Shown here piece after piece: positions 61,756-64,000 of a stretch of 64,000 bases of DNA. The stretch's first letter is position 1, and every line of letters starts with the position of its first letter. A program made the translations under genes and the position numbers. Below the pieces are notes generated by a model. The model was given only the letters and a program-made list of their open reading frames with translations. It did not search any database and was not told the origin of the DNA. The DNA is taken from the NCBI GenBank assembly GCA_050289485.1, contig JBNKFV010000032.1:1-64000 (forward strand), given 5' to 3'. The DNA is from JBNKFV01 sp050289485. GTDB lineage: Bacteria > Pseudomonadota > Gammaproteobacteria > Pseudomonadales > Cellvibrionaceae.

Positions 61756-63678
61756 TTAAGGTGATTGGCTAGGCAGTAGGGCTTGCACGCTGCGCCAGTC
61801 GACCAGTTTAAAATTTTGTGGTTGAGTGGGCATGCGGTTGTGGCCGTCTTGCGCCACCACCAACCCGCTGGGGAACCCGGGCAGTGCGGTGGAAGTAACG
61901 GTCAGACCGTCAGTTTCCGATACGCCATCAATACCTTTTTGCAGGTTCATGCCAATACGAAACTGGGTCAGCAAGGGGTAATCATCCCACAAACCGTAAA
62001 CCACGTAGCTGTCGTTGCCTTGGCTGGAAACTACCAGGTAGCTCTGGTTCTGGTTGTGGTATATGTCTATGCCCTCAACGTCGTCGACTAGTTCCTCTCC
62101 TACCTGCTTTATAAGGCGGCCCTGTGTACCACTGGCTGGTTCTGCACCGTACACCCAAATACCTTTATCTTCCTCGCCCACGTAAAGAAGGCCGGTTGTG
62201 TCGTCGGCGGCACAACCTTCTGGTTGACTGGGTACTGCGAATTCGCGCACCAGTGTGGCGGCCAGGGGTTGGGTCTGGGTAATTTGATACTGCTGGTAGG
62301 TACCGTTTTTGTCGTTAACAAATACGTAGCTGCCGGTGTCTGACTGATATTGGCAAAGGCCGTAAATATCCCCGAGACTGGTGGCGATGTCGCCCACATG
62401 ACGTACTTGAAGGTTATCCATATCAAACACACTGATGCTGTTGGTGGTGCGATTGCTGGCGGTAATCAGTGTGTGGCTGGCATTGGCGATGGCTGGGTGT
62501 TGACGCACGTCGACATTGTTGACCCTGCCCACGGCTAGTGATTGCAAGAGTTCGCCGTTTAACCCGTATACCATCAGCCCTGCCCGCTTGTTGGTACCCA
62601 AAATCAGGCTTTGTGCCGGGTGCTGGGTATTAATCCAGATTGCCGGGTCGTCGGCTGCATCACCGTACTGGTCCATTGGCTGCGTCTCAGCGGCAGGTTT
62701 GATTTCCACCAGGTTGTGTTGTTTGCCGCGATGAGGTTGATAGGCTGCAGGTAAGCTGGTGGTGACATAGGCATCGAGATTATCATCGTATACCGCCGCT
62801 GCTAGCGTATTGTCGGCGTGGACTGCCACTGCTATGCCTTCGGGTGCATCGAGGGTGTTTAATAAAAAGCTGCTGTGCTGGCCATTTAGATAGCGATGCA
62901 GGGTCTGGGTTTTGGGTGTTAGTGCCCATACCGAGCCATCGGCGGTAATGTCGAGGCCGCTAATCTCGCCTGCAAGTTTGCCGAATGGTTGCGTCATTGC
63001 AACGGCTTTACGAGTCACGTTCTTTTCTGCATTGGCCGGATACTGCCATATACCCACCTCGCCTTCGGCGATAAACAGAGCTTGTTCCCGGTCGTCAACA
63101 ACGCAACTTTGCGCTTCTGGTACGCCAATAAACTGCCGCAACGGTTGTTCGATAAACTCCTCATTTGCTCCATCGTACACCAGCGTTTCCGTGACCATGC
63201 CTTCGGTATCAACCACAAATACGCTGACATGGCCGGTGGTGGGATGTTGGTACAAGCATATAGTTTCCGGTTGTGCCGCAGTGGGCTGCAATGTGCTTAC
63301 CGGAGTTAGCGTTGGGCGTACAGGATTGAGCGTAAACAGGGCAACGCGGTTGGTGTCGTTATCGCGGGTGGCGATCAGTGTGACGACACTGCCTTGGTAA
63401 ATAAGGCCGCTGCGGGTGTCGAGGCTTTCATAGTTACCCGAGACGTTACTCGCGACTTGTTGCTCAGGGTTTATCAGCAGCAAGCCTTCGGTTTCGCTGG
63501 TTAATAACCAGTGCTGAGGCAAGTCGGCAACCGCACGTACGCTTTTGCCTTTCAAATGGGGATGGCTGTACAACGCCTCTGTGGTTAACGGTTGCGGTTT
63601 TTTGATAGGTGATAACGGCTGGCTGGCGCAGGCACTTAATCCAAGTAGTGCGCACAGCGATAAATGCAACGTTTTCAT
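61756..63678 (-). CDS. Beta-propeller phytase, lipoprotein, tandem-domain form
   Basis: 640 residues, SD AAAGGA. The lipobox SAC puts the lipid on C17. The C-terminal half (about 330-640) is a full beta-propeller phytase: DAADDPAIWIN, ASNRTTNSISVFDMD, PEGCAADDTTGLLYVGEED, DDVEGIDIY. The N-terminal half has weaker propeller repeats (GEISGLDITADGSVWALTPK), typical of two-domain phytases. Ca2+-dependent hydrolysis of phytate outside or at the cell surface; it may supply phosphate to Pst. A phosphatase gene lies immediately upstream. Confidence 0.88.
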   Translation of the reverse strand: MKTLHLSLCALLGLSACASQPLSPIKKPQPLTTEALYSHPHLKGKSVRAVADLPQHWLLTSETEGLLLINPEQQVASNVSGNYESLDTRSGLIYQGSVVTLIATRDNDTNRVALFTLNPVRPTLTPVSTLQPTAAQPETICLYQHPTTGHVSVFVVDTEGMVTETLVYDGANEEFIEQPLRQFIGVPEAQSCVVDDREQALFIAEGEVGIWQYPANAEKNVTRKAVAMTQPFGKLAGEISGLDITADGSVWALTPKTQTLHRYLNGQHSSFLLNTLDAPEGIAVAVHADNTLAAAVYDDNLDAYVTTSLPAAYQPHRGKQHNLVEIKPAAETQPMDQYGDAADDPAIWINTQHPAQSLILGTNKRAGLMVYGLNGELLQSLAVGRVNNVDVRQHPAIANASHTLITASNRTTNSISVFDMDNLQVRHVGDIATSLGDIYGLCQYQSDTGSYVFVNDKNGTYQQYQITQTQPLAATLVREFAVPSQPEGCAADDTTGLLYVGEEDKGIWVYGAEPASGTQGRLIKQVGEELVDDVEGIDIYHNQNQSYLVVSSQGNDSYVVYGLWDDYPLLTQFRIGMNLQKGIDGVSETDGLTVTSTALPGFPSGLVVAQDGHNRMPTQPQNFKLVDWRSVQALLPSQSP

Positions 63679-63718
63679 GGTGTATCCTTTACAGCAATTG
63701 CGGCGATGAAGTTGGGCA

Positions 63719-64000
63719 TTACGGTTTTATCTGATGCTGGTAGCGAACATTGCCTTCGTCGTTAATCATCTGCACCAGCAGCGTATTGTCGGTAACGGTT
63801 ACCGCCAAAAAGCCGGCTTGTGATTCGGCATAGCGGGTGAATTTCCGCTGTTGAACGGGACGAATTTCTGAACCTGCGCCTGAGATAAAGTGAGCTACGG
63901 TTGTACCTTCCGGCTGGTTGTACTGCAAGTCGTGTTCGTGACCCGCAAAATACGCGTGTACGCCGTGCTCTTCAAAAATGGGCTGTAAAATATCGCGAAT
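63719..64000 (-). CDS. Metallophosphoesterase (acid phosphatase-like), C-terminal part
   Basis: The last 93 residues are visible; the gene begins beyond the right edge. The motif FAGHEHDLQ is the last metal-binding GHxH of calcineurin-type phosphoesterases, and the following HFISGAGSEIRP is found in purple-acid-phosphatase-like proteins. It ends 40 bases upstream of the phytase gene, so the two are probably one transcription unit for phosphate release. Confidence 0.8.
   Translation of the reverse strand: MRDILQPIFEEHGVHAYFAGHEHDLQYNQPEGTTVAHFISGAGSEIRPVQQRKFTRYAESQAGFLAVTVTDNTLLVQMINDEGNVRYQHQIKP

Noticed and set aside
1..64000. Prophage, integrative element, CRISPR array, defence island, secondary-metabolite cluster, tRNA or rRNA genes
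   Set aside because: No integrase, transposase, cas gene, regularly spaced repeats, tRNA clover-leaf or rRNA sequence was seen; the gene order is that of ordinary core chromosome plus the paa island.

Overview
The window is a stretch of chromosome from a gammaproteobacterium, most like the Cellvibrionales/Pseudomonadales. This rests on gene order more than on any single gene. The right half carries pstSCAB-phoU, phoR-phoB, ubiA, hup, recG-oxyR, ridA, spoT, rpoZ and gmk, which are neighbours in the same general order in Pseudomonas-type genomes. No rRNA, tRNA, CRISPR array, transposase or prophage gene was seen.

Layout. 1-2.6 kb: start of a ybiT-like ABC-F ATPase gene, a RIO-type kinase and an RNase HI-like protein. 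2.6-16.7 kb: a complete aerobic phenylacetate (paa) catabolic island. It has paaABCDE (ring epoxidation), paaG, paaZ and paaJ (isomerisation, ring opening, thiolysis), paaI and paaY (thioesterase-type proteins), paaK (CoA ligase), paaX (repressor) and a fused hydratase/3-hydroxyacyl-CoA dehydrogenase. That fusion appears to replace the separate paaF and paaH. Two long inverted motifs of the form TGATAC-N26/27-GTATYA, upstream of paaA and between paaZ and paaK, are probable PaaX operators. 16.8-21.3 kb: phaC, a MaoC-hydratase/phosphotransacetylase fusion and ackA, a set that could deal with acyl-CoA as polymer or acyl-phosphate. 21.4-32 kb: a DEAD-box helicase, hexR with a palindromic operator and a LigB-type dioxygenase, a CPBP membrane protease, uvrD behind an SOS box, and a TRAP transporter whose binding-protein gene faces its permease genes with a yciA thioesterase gene between them.

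32-37.6 kb: pstS, pstC, pstA, pstB and phoU behind a four-repeat Pho box, with a second Pho-box-like repeat and a hairpin between pstS and pstC. 37.7-45.8 kb: a Cys-rich lipoprotein, an M48 protease, DUF4265, yaaA, a 291-bp palindromic MITE-like element, a TfoX-N-like protein, a receiver-PilZ-like protein, a DUF938 methyltransferase, an SLC13 transporter and a DUF482 protein. 45.9-51 kb: phoR, phoB, ubiA, hup and a dicarboxylate/amino-acid symporter. 51.3-61.6 kb: a YbaK-HDOD fusion, recG, an oxyR whose product lacks the usual second redox cysteine, an SDR protein, a frameshifted DUF4336 gene, ridA, spoT, rpoZ and gmk. 61.7-64 kb: a beta-propeller phytase lipoprotein and the end of a metallophosphoesterase gene, both phosphorus-scavenging functions.

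The most informative non-coding features are the predicted PaaX, HexR, LexA and PhoB sites, an exact 34-bp repeat present twice in opposite orientation about 37 kb apart, and the 291-bp palindromic element after yaaA. I did not find a clearly new multi-gene system. The best leads are the atypical OxyR, the fused paa enzyme, the MaoC-PTA/AckA/PhaC operon and the repeat elements.
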